Shown piece by piece: positions 1-9,770 of a stretch of 64,000 nucleotides of DNA. Every line of letters starts with the position of its first letter. Position 1 is the stretch's first letter. The stretch comes from Ampullaceana balthica (lineage: Eukaryota; Mollusca; Gastropoda; Lymnaeidae). The notes beneath the pieces are model-generated. The model saw only the letters and a program-made list of their open reading frames with translations, did not search any database and was not told the origin of the DNA. The stretch covers positions 372,001 through 436,000 of the forward strand of contig CALYLW010000438.1 of the NCBI GenBank assembly GCA_944989445.1, given 5' to 3'. Both the position numbers and the translations under genes were made by a program.

Positions 1-51
1 AAAAAAGGTATGGGAACTCAGTTCCCATGAGTTCCCACTGAAAAAAAAGTA

Positions 52-452
52 CTGCTTCTTCATAAATGATGTCACGTGATTTTGGCCAATTTTTCACTCT
101 CCCTCCCCCCTCGTCACGAGTCGTCACAAAAACTTAAGACTCCACCATCCAATATGACGTCCCTACAAAAACTGTATTTTCTATTTGAAAAAGATCATGT
201 TTCAAATAACTTTTTTGTCATTCAAGTATGTATTTAATGTAAGGTTGCACTCTAATATCGTGAAGTCATGTAAAATGTCAAAAAATAATTTTGTAAAAAT
301 CAAATATTTAAGTGGAACTTTTATTTAAAGCTGCGAGTTTTTATGTGACGTCACATTTCTCAAACAACCCCCCCCCCTTGGCACAAATCGTCACAAATGT
401 GTGGACCCCCCCCCCTTCCCCTAGGTGCGTGACGTCATTTATGGACGGCCCC
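52..452 (+). mobile_element. MITE of the G/C-ended, 3-bp-TSD family (decayed left end)
   Basis: The right end reads GTGACGTCATTTATGGACGG followed by CCCC, and is followed by ATA. The body shares C-rich blocks with the copies at 38883, 7931 and 3032 (a GTCACAAAAACTT segment, then a block near AAGTGGAACTTTTATTTAA, then TGTGACGTCACA). The left terminus has drifted: TTCTTCATAAATGATGTCAC replaces the expected GGGGCCGTCC start, so the left boundary is approximate. Non-autonomous, no ORF. Confidence 0.7.
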
Positions 453-978
453 ATAGCCTGGCAACTGAATCTGTAATGCACCTTATTATTATTTTACTTT
501 ACTTCTTAAAATCTAATTAATCGTGTTTTGGGGATAATATATGAAATAATATATTAATATGGGCATTTTCTCTATAGCTAATTTTTAATCGTGGCTTAAT
601 TAAGACAGAAAAATACAACAAATACATATTAATAGCCTGCATATGAACAGGACTGTGCCAAAGAAAAGCTACTCCAGAAGCCTGGTGCGTAACTTATAAT
701 GTCATCCGAGACACAATATCTAATTTTAAAAAAAAAGTTCTTGAAAAGGTTATGAGACAGCCCGAAAAGACGCCACACAACAATGAACGTATCGGCAAAA
801 TGCCTTCGTCAGCTGAAAAACAAAAACAACAAATAAAAGTACGAAAATAAAACAAACTTTGTCCTACTATTATATCCTCCATATCTCTACGTTCTACATC
901 GATAAACTCACGATCCATTCCACCCCTTCTATGATCTGAAACGATTTAATTCTTAATACCTTAGTCAGTCGCTGAGGG
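453..978. other. Gene-free AT-rich stretch
   Basis: No coding region is supported. The only structured piece is a short hammerhead-like motif read on the minus strand at 785-813, reported separately. Confidence 0.6.
785..813 (-). other. Decayed hammerhead-ribozyme-like motif
   Basis: Read on the minus strand, the order is CTGACGA, a short stem-loop (AGGC, loop, GCC), then GATA and CGTTC. This is the order of the hammerhead core (CUGAUGA, stem II, GAAA, stem III) with one substitution in each conserved box. Such cores are known in Penelope-like retroelements and related repeats. The changed bases make activity unlikely, and helices I and III were not folded. Confidence 0.25.
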
Positions 979-1009
979 CTATTTCAAATCCTGGAAAAAG
1001 TTGGCTGCC

Positions 1010-2285
1010 CCCCCCCCACATCTACTCGCCATCATCAGACAGTTCCATGAAAATATGCAGGGCACAGTGCATTTCGATGGAGCTACGACAGAAGTGTTTC
1101 CAGTCAGCAGCGGAGTTAAACAAGTTTGTGCACTCCCACCAACACTGTTAGCAATATTCTTCTCTGTATTGCTTTGATACACATTCAAGGATAGCATTGA
1201 TGGAATCTGGTTACACACCAGAGCTGATTGAGGACTTTTCAACACTGCTCGCCTCCGAGCCAAAACCAAAAAGACAGATGTCCTAATTCGCGAGCTACTT
1301 TTTGCGAACGATGTGGCACCGATAGCACACACAGAAACTGGTTTGCAACAACTCGTTTCAAGCTTCTCCAACGTCTGCAAAGAATTTGGTCTGCAAATCA
1401 GCTTGAAAAAGACAAACATCATGGCCCAAGACACATGTTCTCCTACTACCATCAATATCGACAATGAAAACTTGGAGGTTGTGAACAACTTCACCTACTT
1501 GGGGTCCAAGGTTTCCAACTCACTGCCCATCGAGGACGAAATAAGCAGTAGAATTGGCAAAGCAGCTGCCACTATGGCTAAACTAAATACACGGGTTTGG
1601 CAAAACATCAAGCTAACGGAGAAAACCAAACCGTGTGTCTATCGGGCCTGCGTCATCAGTACGCTGTTATACGGGAGCGAAACGTGGACACTTATACATC
1701 CCATGAGCGCAAGCTCAATAGCTTCCACTTGAGGTGCCTGCGTCGCATCCTTGGCATTAAATGGCAGGGAAAAGTGCCAAATAGTGAGGTCCTGACGCGT
1801 GCCAATATCTAAATAATGTTCTCAATCCTTAGTGAAAGACGCATAAGATGGCTATGACATGCATGTAAAAAGAATGAGCCCAGGTCAAATCCCCAAGGAC
1901 ATCCTGTATGGAGAACTGGTATCGGGAAAGAGGAAGACAGGTCGCCCACGTCTCCGATTTAAATATGTCTGCCAGAGAGAAATGAAAGTAGCCAGAATAA
2001 ACGCAATTGACTGGGAATGCAAAGCAGAAGACCGATCTTCCTGTCGCAGTTGTAGCAGAGGGTGTCATAGTAGCCGGGGAGCGAAGGATGGAGGAGGCTA
2101 CAGACAGAAGAGCTAGAAGAAAGGCCAAAACATTGGGAAGCACAGAACTCGTGTGCAAAAGCTGTGGAAAAAGACTGACACTCATGGATAGGACTGCTCA
2201 GCCACACGAGGAAATGGAACCAAACCCAACGGTGATGCACCATCGTCTCTCGAGACGGAAGGATGCCAATACGATACCTTAACAT
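1010..2285 (+). pseudogene. LINE (non-LTR retrotransposon) relic: reverse transcriptase palm to C-terminus
   Basis: Frameshifted pieces of a LINE reverse transcriptase can be read in order. Near 1020-1165 there is FHENMQGTVHFDGATTEVFP followed by a GVKQVCALPPTL stretch, which matches the family's GVKQGCVLAPTLF block. The catalytic block LLFANDVA lies near 1291-1314, then FTYLGSKVS near 1490 and LLYGSETWT near 1663. After 1859 comes the C-terminal GRPRLRF region. The usual [YF]xDD catalytic box reads FAND, and stops and frameshifts separate the blocks, so this copy is dead. The upstream endonuclease domain is missing, as is usual for 5'-truncated copies. I place it among LINEs and am not sure of the clade. 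Confidence 0.8.
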
Positions 2286-2631
2286 GCTGAACCGCTAATG
2301 GTGCCTTGCATTATTTATTAAATTTCTTTAACAACACAAACGATGGTTATAAATTATTTTAGGATCGCTTATTATTACCCCATTAAATTTAGTAATAAAC
2401 TGAGTGCTGGACGACCTACGCCAAGCAAACAAAGCAGCTCAACAGCTTCCACTTACGATGCTTGCGTAGGGTTCTACGCATCAAGTGGCAGGACAAGATC
2501 ACCAATGTCGAGGTACTCAGAAGAAGCCATATGCTGAGTATGCACTCAATTCTGAGTGAGAGGCGCCTGCGGTGGTTAGGTCATGTCCGCAGGATGAGCT
2601 CGGAGCGCATTCCTAGAGCCTTGCTTTACGG

Positions 2632-2944
2632 CATGGGTCGGGAAACTTGTTGTCTGAGAGAGCCATAAACACCAATTTTTTTTAAAAAAGTAATTCTTTG
2701 AGAGCCAAACATTACTTTAAAAATAAAATTTAAAGTAAATGTGAGCATTTTGTGTAATTTCAACACTAAAAGTTATGGATTCTTTTTAATAACACTGTAA
2801 TGCGTTTTTTTATATGCAATTAATAAGTAGATCAAACGAGTATGAATACACGATTTTTTAAATCATGGAACATTTGTCTGAGAGCCAGATGCAGCCATCA
2901 AAAGAGCCACATCTGGCTCGCGAGCCATGTTTTCCCGACCCCTG
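2632..2944. mobile_element. hAT-type MITE inside a LINE relic
   Basis: The ends are imperfect inverted repeats: CATGGGTCGGGAAACTT on the left, and CAGGGGTCGGGAAAAC as the reverse complement of the right. The direct 8-bp duplication CTTTACGG lies at 2624-2631 and 2945-2952. An 8-bp target duplication is the hAT hallmark. It is 313 bp long, has no ORF, and has GAGAGCCA-rich subterminal sequence. Confidence 0.85.
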
Positions 2945-3031
2945 CTTTACGGTGAGCTGGCAACCGGTATGAGAAAAAGAGGTCGCCCCTGCTTGCGCTT
3001 CAAGGACGTCTGCAAGAAAGACATGTCATTG

Positions 3032-4665
3032 GGGGCCGTCCATAAATGACGTCACGCGATTTTGGCCGATTTTTGACCCCCTCCCCCCTCGTCACGCGTC
3101 GTCACAAAAACTTAGACCCCCCTAAAAATACGTCACAAATCTTTTACCCCCCCCCCACCAAAAAAACAACAACACTGTATTTTCTGTTTGAAAATAAATC
3201 ACTTTAATTGTAATTTAAGTATTTATTATTTATTTAGTGAATATCATCTACATTGTAATATCGTAACCCACGTGAAGCATTTTTTAAAAACGTTTAACCG
3301 GCCTTCAGAAAACGAACAGTGTTAACGTCCTTAGATTATATTTTATTTTAATACATACAAATTAAACATTGACTATTAATCATCACCGTTAACGTCTTTT
3401 TTTAGAAAAAAAAATATTTAAAAATAATATTTTTAAAATGTATTTTTTAAAAATCCCTCAATTGCCTGAGGGGCATCCTGTAAGAAAGAGGTCGGCGAAC
3501 AGAGGTAAATAACCTCATCCGGGGTCAAAAAGGGAATTCTTGGGGGTAATGCAGACTCATTTGGGACATATAACATGATTAACATCCACTACAATCCACT
3601 ATATATATTAAGATACGTCATGTGTACGTGTACGCTTGGAACATATGCCCATTATTGAACCGTTTCCTTCCAGAAAATGCATTTTTAAAAATTTGACAAC
3701 TATGTAGATTTCTTACCTACGTACTATAAGAAGACACCTAAATCTACCATACTTTCATTTATATTGACACGAGTGAAAATAATATTAATCCACATGACTT
3801 GTCTGTATCACGTATCCTTTCTGTGATATTTAAAAACTGAGCTAAGAAGAAAAGTTCTTTTGTGCTCCTCTCAAATTGCGATGTCAAGAATTTGATGCAT
3901 TAAATAAAGTTAATGAATACTTGACTAATTTTAAATGGGATCATTTATCATTATATCTAGAAGACTAGAATGGCCAGGGCGTTTGACCAAAAACCAATCG
4001 AACAATTATATCAAACTTAAAACGTTTTTAATTCTATCAAATAGATTCCCCCCACCCCTTTTAAAGAAAAAGGACATTCCGTGTCGTTTTGACTTAAAAT
4101 ATATACACATAATCCTATTCATTTCATTTTTAGACACTTGTCATGCTTGTAAAACTCACCAGTAGCATTTTCGCTAACGACGCTCCCCCAAATCCCCGAG
4201 TCATGTGAGCAGGACCTAGAGTCTGGGAGTTGGGGGGGGGGTAACGCGCACATAAACTTGTATATTTTGGGGTAACGGGCAAAAAAGTTCGACGACTCCT
4301 GCCGTGAGAGAACCAAACGGAGCAGCGGTTACATCACAAATACTTTGATGTCAACATCAAACGACGCAGTGTAACAATTTCATGTGGATTCTCAAACTTT
4401 AGGATTACAATTAAATTTAATTTTCGTGTCTTGATAGCTTACGCCAACCAGCGTCTGATGGCCTACCGACCGGCACATTGAGAAGCACTGATTTTTAAAA
4501 AAAGCCATTAAATAAATTGTAAGCGACCAAATATTTTAGTGGAAGTTTTATTTAAAGTTACCCTTTTGATGTGACGTCAGATTTCTTCAAACCCCCTCCC
4601 TCCCCCTCGTCACGCAATTGTGACCCCCTCCCCCCTAGGTGCGTGACGTCATTTATGGAGGCCCC
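3032..4665 (+). mobile_element. 3-bp-TSD MITE with an internal insertion of about 1.2 kb
   Basis: The left end starts GGGGCCGTCCATAAATGACG and the right end finishes GACGTCATTTATGGAGGCCC plus C. Both are flanked by TTG (3029-3031 and 4666-4668). Relative to the 434-bp copy at 38883, the left 260 bp and right 170 bp align, and about 1.2 kb (roughly 3290-4495) is extra. That middle ends near 4491 with TTGAGAAGCACTG, which looks like a hAT-type terminus. I could not find its partner end. Confidence 0.75.
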
Positions 4666-4869
4666 TTGGCACAGATAGACCATACAACGTGGGAGACCAT
4701 TGCCGAGGAGCGCACCTCCTGGCGGGCAAAAGTGCGGGAGGGCATTAATGTCGCGGAAGCATCCCTCATAGCTTTGAGTGAAGAGAGAAGGGCCAGGAGA
4801 AAGGGGAGGGGCAGAGGAGCAGGAGTACACGCCATCGTCCCACGAGGACGGACTGTTGCCACATTAATT

Positions 4870-5128
4870 AAACTTAAAAACATAATTTTTAAAAAAATAC
4901 AGTTGTAGTTCTCAACTCATAAACTCTGGGAAAAATATTTGAAACATAATTCATGTACAACTTATACACACACATTTAATCAAAACGTTCCCAACAAAGA
5001 ATATATAGTTATTGAAACAAATAAAATGTTCTGGGTATGCTATTCCGCACCCCAAAGGATTATAACATACCCAGTTAATACTTACTCCGACACAGGTGGA
5101 TAATTTTGAAATCCATGACTATATGACA
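4870..5128. other. Intergenic stretch without a gene
   Basis: AT-rich. No repeat unit or coding region is recognised before the Helitron-like element. Confidence 0.5.
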
Positions 5129-5370
5129 CTAGATACGCCCCGCGGCGTAGCATACGCCACAGACTTGCTCGTGGCTAGTGCAAAGAAAGTCGGGAAAGAA
5201 CGGAAACAAACTACAGCACGAAGAAATCAAACAACGCGAGTGAACCGCCAACGCACTGTTGGTCTCGAGACATTCGCACTGCCGTTATCTACCCGCCCAC
5301 CACTCTTCACCACCCTACTTTGCCAACCATAAACATACTCGCTTTGGTCAATTATATACATGTATATAGA
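5129..5370 (-). mobile_element. Short non-autonomous Helitron-like element
   Basis: Read on the minus strand the element starts TCTATATACATG and ends CTAG followed by T. Eleven bases before the CTAG lies a perfect 6-bp-stem hairpin, GGCGTA-TGC-TACGCC. A 5' TC, a hairpin about 11 nt from a 3' CTAG, and insertion before T are the Helitron end rules. The internal sequence around GGAAAGAACGGA is shared with the longer copy at 22775-23725. The base before the TC is G, not A, here, probably through mutation. Confidence 0.7.
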
Positions 5371-5805
5371 CAATTGTTTAAATAAAAAACAAAAAAAACA
5401 AACAAACAATAAATAAAAAAAAACAACATCAACAAACAAACCTATGATAAAAAAGAGAACTGTAGGGGGATCAACTCTGCATCTGAAGTGGTCACTAAAA
5501 GTAGAATATTGTTTTTTTGTCCCGTATAAAATATAGGTTCTTACTTGTGTGGAGAATATGAAAGCGTGCAATGTAACCTACAGTTTTTCAACTTTTTTAA
5601 ATTCATAAATAAATATGTCATTAATATGTTATGAAGTTATGATATTAAGTCTAAAGTTAATAGATTTATCAGCCAGTGTCAAAGCATAGACCTGTGCCTG
5701 TGTGCTTTATTCACGCCGTTTATTGTACTAGCATTAAGTAATTAAAAGCCTTATGAGAATGAGATTCAACTCTCAAATTGTTTTTAAAATAATATATATA
5801 GACAT
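5371..5805. other. AT-rich stretch without a gene
   Basis: A-rich runs (5380-5440) and no coding evidence. Confidence 0.5.
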
Positions 5806-5807
5806 AA

Positions 5808-6046
5808 AAAATAAAACCTTTCTTATTCCGTATGCATGAACAAACACATACACATTTTCGTTCTTCCCGTCCGGAATTCGGGCGTGGAATGGGTTGCCTG
5901 AAGAAACCAGGAAAACTAATACTTTATCAACATTTAAATCTCTAATAAAAATGCAAGACTAAACACAAACCATAGATAATCGTAGGACGCAATGATCTTC
6001 TGTATAGAAGGAGCGTCTGTAAACAGATAAGATAAGATTAAGATAA
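5808..6046 (+). mobile_element. LINE 3' end with (GATAA)n tail
   Basis: This is the last part of a LINE ORF (the frame includes SFFPSGIRAWNGLPEE, a typical reverse-transcriptase C-terminus), followed by a short 3' UTR with GGACGCAATGATCTTCTGTA, AGAAGGAGCGTCTGTA and a GATAAGATAAGATTAAGATA tail. The same 3' end occurs inverted at 54.66-55.19 kb, with more of the ORF preserved. Confidence 0.75.
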
Positions 6047-6060
6047 CTGTTTAAAATTAA

Positions 6061-6339
6061 ATGCGGTGGTCGAGTGGCAGCGCGCTCGACAGGCGTACCG
6101 ATGGTCACGAGTTCGAATCCATGTCAAGGCAAGGATTTGTTCCCGGGGCCTAGGGCGTCCCTGAGTTACCCAGCTCCGAATGGGTACCTAACACTAGTTA
6201 GGCGGCTGGGTAATGCGTGGAACCCACAAAGCCGTGGCCTGTGATCGCTGCATCACTTGCCAACAGATCATCTGTTATGGTCTGTGGACGCAATTATCTT
6301 CTGCATAGAAGGAGCGCCTGTATTGATAAGATAAGATAA
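6061..6339 (+). mobile_element. tRNA-headed SINE, near full length
   Basis: The head has pol III promoter boxes: an A-box-like GTGGTCGAGTGGCAGCG near 6065 and a B box GAGTTCGAATCC at 6109-6120. The body includes CCCAGCTCCGAATGGGTACC. The 3' part contains GGACGCAATTATCTTCTGCA, AGAAGGAGCG and a GATAAGATAAGATAA tail that matches the 3' end of the LINE just upstream. Other copies are at 8322-8618 (minus), 9506-9770 (minus), 41529-41660 (minus fragment) and 41740-42013 (plus). It is not a tRNA gene, because the anticodon arm and acceptor stem do not close. Confidence 0.85.
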
Positions 6340-6922
6340 ATGCAAATTATACTTAGTACAAAAGCCTAAATATAGACGTTGTACGACATGATAGAAAAGT
6401 TTCGATACTCTTATTTAATTTGTTATAACCTATAACCTATCTCTTTTAATGTGAAAGTTGCAAATGATCAATTGAAGAGCGTAACCATTAATTAAAAAAA
6501 CAACAACAACAATTTTATTAATAAGAAGCTGAAATATAGTGAATTAATGGCAATTAAAATGCTGTAGTTTTACTCCATTTGGTATCGATACCATTTTAAC
6601 AATTATAAATCCGTGCTAAGCTGCTGCTCTTACTTTGTGATGTAAACGAATGGCTGACAGCAGAGATTTTATAGTTCCTACATGTTCTTCCGATTCATAA
6701 CTTAATCATAACTCTTATAAGTCTTATTCATTATGGAGAAAAAATGCAAAGAAATGAACTGTGTGAAAATTAAATTATGAACAAATAAGTTAGTTTTATA
6801 TGAACCCAAGTATATTATTGTAAGTTGATTGTATAATTTAGTATTGACTGAATTAACTTTCAAAGAATTCAAAGATGTATTTAATTTATATTAATTAATT
6901 GTAATTATTAATATTAGTAATA
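6340..6922. other. AT-rich stretch without a gene
   Basis: Nothing is recognised apart from short A/T runs. Confidence 0.5.
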
Positions 6923-7566
6923 CAGTGGTACCTCGGTATACGTCCCCAATCCGCTCCTGACCCTTGGACGTATACCAAACAGGACGCATACCAAACGTAT
7001 TATTCCCATAAGAAATAGAGGAAAAATGATCAATCCGTTCCCATGGCATAAAAAAAAATCACATTCATTACTTTTTTCATTAAATTTACATGTAATTATT
7101 ATACATTTGAAGACCTCAGGCTCAAGGGATCAAAAAAGCTATGTGACATTAAATTTTTTATTTTTAGCTATACCCTGTATCTCATAGAAGATCAAAAATA
7201 GAATGCTCTGAATGAGCTTTTATGCAAAAATTATGTCTATGACCCAATTAAAAATTCAAATCTATTTAGTTAATTTATCAGAAATCTGTATAAGTAATTT
7301 TGAACTTTTAAACTTGAATATCTTAAAACTACAAAAATGTGACTTAGCCATTTCTTTCCTTGAGCTCTTCATTTATATTATTGACGTGGTTGTATAAAAT
7401 AATTTATACACTGCTTTTAATACTAAAATACATAAATAACAACAATTTAAGAAAATTTTATTCTGCTTTCCTGTATCCAGATCAAAAGTAAATTTTTAAA
7501 CATGCTCTAATTTCTAATTTCCCCAATCTTTTAGTTTGGTAATCAATTTCACCCCCCTCACAACCT

Positions 7567-7790
7567 TTGCCCATTAAATAAAGTCTTTGTTTTTCACAAT
7601 CATAGAAATGGTGGATCTCATTGTTTTGTATGCTGCAACTAAGTCCCAGACTCTCACGCCAATTTCATCCTTTTCAACAATCTCTCAATCTCTTTTTTCA
7701 ACTCCATGGTGATCCTAACCATTTTTTTCATTGCTTGGCCCCTCTCATTAACTTTCTTAGAACTCATGTTAAGTGAATTTACTAAACATT
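7567..7790 (-). pseudogene. Broken N-terminal HTH of a Tigger-like transposase
   Basis: On the minus strand one frame gives ITMELKKEI and, after a frameshift near 7690, another gives GVRVWDLVAAYKTMRSTISM and then IVKNKD. This is the order of the psq/pogo-type helix-turn-helix of Tigger transposases (a KKEI... helix, then GVRVxDLA-AxY, then the recognition helix STISxIxKNK). The frameshift and the stop that follows show it is not functional. No DDE catalytic part is visible, so the element is also internally deleted. Confidence 0.75.
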
Positions 7791-7930
7791 TACCAGAAAA
7801 ACACAAAATCAGTTCTTGCGCGAGTTGTTCACTGTATGGTCGCAACTTTCGTACTAACACACTTGAATATCGTGCGGTGTGCTGGCATTCCTGCAAGTTA
7901 CTTATGCGTGATGTGTCATTTTGACTCATA

Positions 7931-8272
7931 GGGGCCGTCTATATATGATCTCATGCTCCTGTGGGGTGGGGGGGGGAGAAGGTGGTCACACATTTGTGAC
8001 GCGAGGGAGGGGGTCTGTTTAAGAACTGTGACGTCACGTCTAAGCGCGCAACTTAAAATAAAAGTTACACTTAAATTATTAATTGAAATACACAAAATAC
8101 GTACTTAAATGACAATACATTAATTTGAAACATGCTCATTTTTAAATAGGAAATACGTCTTTTATGGGGGGAGGCAAAGCTATTTAAGGGAGGGACTAAC
8201 TTTTTGTGACGTGTGACTGGAGAGGGGTGGGAAATCAGCCAAAATCGCATGACGTCATTTATGGACGACCCC
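7931..8272 (-). mobile_element. 3-bp-TSD MITE, inverted copy
   Basis: The left end is GGGGCCGTCTATATATGATC and the right end is TGACGTCATTTATGGACGAC plus CCC. The duplication ATA lies at 7928-7930 and 8273-8275. The GGCCAAAATCGC-type segment sits at the right end, so the copy is inverted relative to those at 3032 and 38883. 342 bp. Confidence 0.85.
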
Positions 8273-8321
8273 ATACAAGTTCTAGCACACGGCTTGTATT
8301 CCAAACAAAAATCGTATACCA

Positions 8322-8618
8322 AGCCTTGTCTTGTTTGTCTTATCTATACAGACTCTCCTTTTATACAGAAGATTATTGCGTCCACAGACCATGCCGGTCT
8401 GTTGGGAAGTGACGCAGCATTCACAGGCCACGGCTAAAAAGGTTCCACTCATTACCCAGCCGCCTTTGTTTCCCCAACTTGTGTTAGGTACTAATTCAAA
8501 GCTGGGTGGACTCAGGGACACCCTTGGACTTGGACCTGGGAACAATTCCTTGCCTTCACATGGATTTGAACCCATGACCATTGGTACATCAGCTAAGTGC
8601 GCATGCCACTCGATCACA
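8322..8618 (-). mobile_element. SINE copy (minus strand)
   Basis: Reverse-oriented copy of the 6061 SINE. It starts with the GTCTTATCTATACAGACTCT tail side, carries AAGATTATTGCGTCCACAGA, then CCCAGCCGCC and the B box (ATTTGAACCC read in reverse), and ends near CCACTCGATCAC. It lies inside the Tigger-like element. Confidence 0.75.
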
Positions 8619-8707
8619 GTGTTCCAAACAAAATGGCTCTAGTCCAAACAGGACTTATACCAAGCTGGACTTATTCCAAAGCAGATATATACTGAGGTAC
8701 CACTGTA

Positions 8708-9505
8708 CTTATACCAATAGCCTATGGTCTTACAGACATTTTGGTAGATATTAAGTTTTATTTCATAAGTTTATAATGTATACTTAAATTAGTCATTACC
8801 AACAAAGGCTTAGCAATATTAATAGTAATAGTAATAAAAGTAAAAGGTCCCAAAAAGTTTGAATGAACTCAAATGTAAATTTTTAAAACTTAATTTGACA
8901 ATTGAAATAGGCCTAACCTACAAAAGAAAACTCAGTTGTTGTACCAACATTTATTTTGATTATTTTGAACATACCAATTAGGCATTGGCATTAGGCTGTA
9001 TAGATTTCTTCATTCTGTTGAGACCAATGTATTGCTAATGAAAATTTGTAATCTAGTTTCATCAATCACTGTCATTTATCATGTGCAAAAATGTTGCCAA
9101 AAATTCATGTTGTACTCTTGTAAAAAACCCAATTGGTAATACACATACCAAGTAATGAAAAACATACAGGTTTGCATGTAGGGCTATTGCAAATATAATT
9201 GCAAGATTTAAGGGTAAATGGAGCATTATTTGGTATTTTGTGGAAAACAGTTGTTGTTATCATCCCCCTAAGACTACAAATAGACAACTAAAACTACCTT
9301 TAACCCTAAACCTAACCCTTAATTACTTAATTAAATTTATTAAAATAAAATAATTTAACCTTCCTTAGTTCATTCAGCTTCGTGGCGTGAATAGCATATG
9401 ATTACTTAGCAAGGAATATGTTTCTATATTAACATGGTTCTAAACTCTAAACCTTTAGAGGTGAGTTCTAATTAATATAAAAAGAAAATGCCTTTTTTTT
9501 GTCAT
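8708..9505. other. Intergenic stretch without a gene
   Basis: AT-rich with no supported gene. A short CCCTAAACCTAACCC run at 9303-9317 is too small to be called telomeric. Confidence 0.5.
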
Positions 9506-9770
9506 TACAGACGCTCTTTCTATATAACAGATAAATGCGTCCTATGTTCTTTATTACATATATTGTAAGTGAAAGGTACAGACCATCCTGACCTGATGGG
9601 CAAGTGAAGCAGCATTCACAGGCCACAGCATATGAGGGGATTTTATGGCAGAATGCCTAGCCAACTTTATTAACCCCAACTTATGTCAGGTACCAACGTA
9701 GCTGGGTGGAATCAGGGACACCGTTAAGCCAGGGGAGAAAATCCCTTCCATAACAGAGACTGGAACCTGC
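9506..9770 (-). mobile_element. Degenerate SINE copy (minus strand)
   Basis: Reverse-oriented and diverged copy of the 6061 SINE: ACAGACGCTCTTTCTATATA at the left, GGCAAGTGAAGCAGCATTCA in the middle, and AGCTGGGTGGAATCAGGGAC toward the head. Confidence 0.65.

Larger units (their letters stand above)
2403..4870 (+). pseudogene. Second LINE 3' relic, split by two nested transposons
   Basis: A LINE C-terminal region closely related to the 1.0-2.3 kb relic is read in three blocks. Block 1 (2440-2631) encodes RRLRWLGHVRRMSSERIPRA followed by LLYG. Block 2 (2945-3031) continues with GELATGMRKRGRPCLRFKDV. Block 3 (4666-4870) continues with TTWETIAEERTSWRAKVREG and a basic tail. The gaps are a 313-bp hAT-type element (2632-2944, 8-bp duplication CTTTACGG) and a 3-bp-TSD element (3032-4665, duplication TTG). 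Coding sense resumes after each insertion, so the order of events is LINE first and the two DNA elements later. Confidence 0.8.
6923..8705 (-). mobile_element. Tigger/pogo-like DNA transposon relic
   Basis: The termini are inverted repeats (CAGTGGTACCTCGGTATACG on the left; the right end reads ATACTGAGGTACCACTG), flanked by TA at 6921-6922 and 8706-8707. TA duplication is the Tc1/mariner-superfamily rule. A minus-strand transposase start with a pogo-type helix-turn-helix lies inside (7567-7790). Two younger insertions sit within it: a 3-bp-TSD MITE (7931-8272) and a SINE (8322-8618). Confidence 0.85.

Noticed and set aside
6061..6130. tRNA gene
   Set aside because: A and B boxes are present but no closed cloverleaf; it continues into a SINE body and LINE-derived tail.
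7706..7924. Plus-strand open frame
   Set aside because: It is the antisense of the Tigger-like transposase start.
8331..8642. Plus-strand 103-codon frame and its minus-strand counterpart
   Set aside because: Both lie in a SINE.
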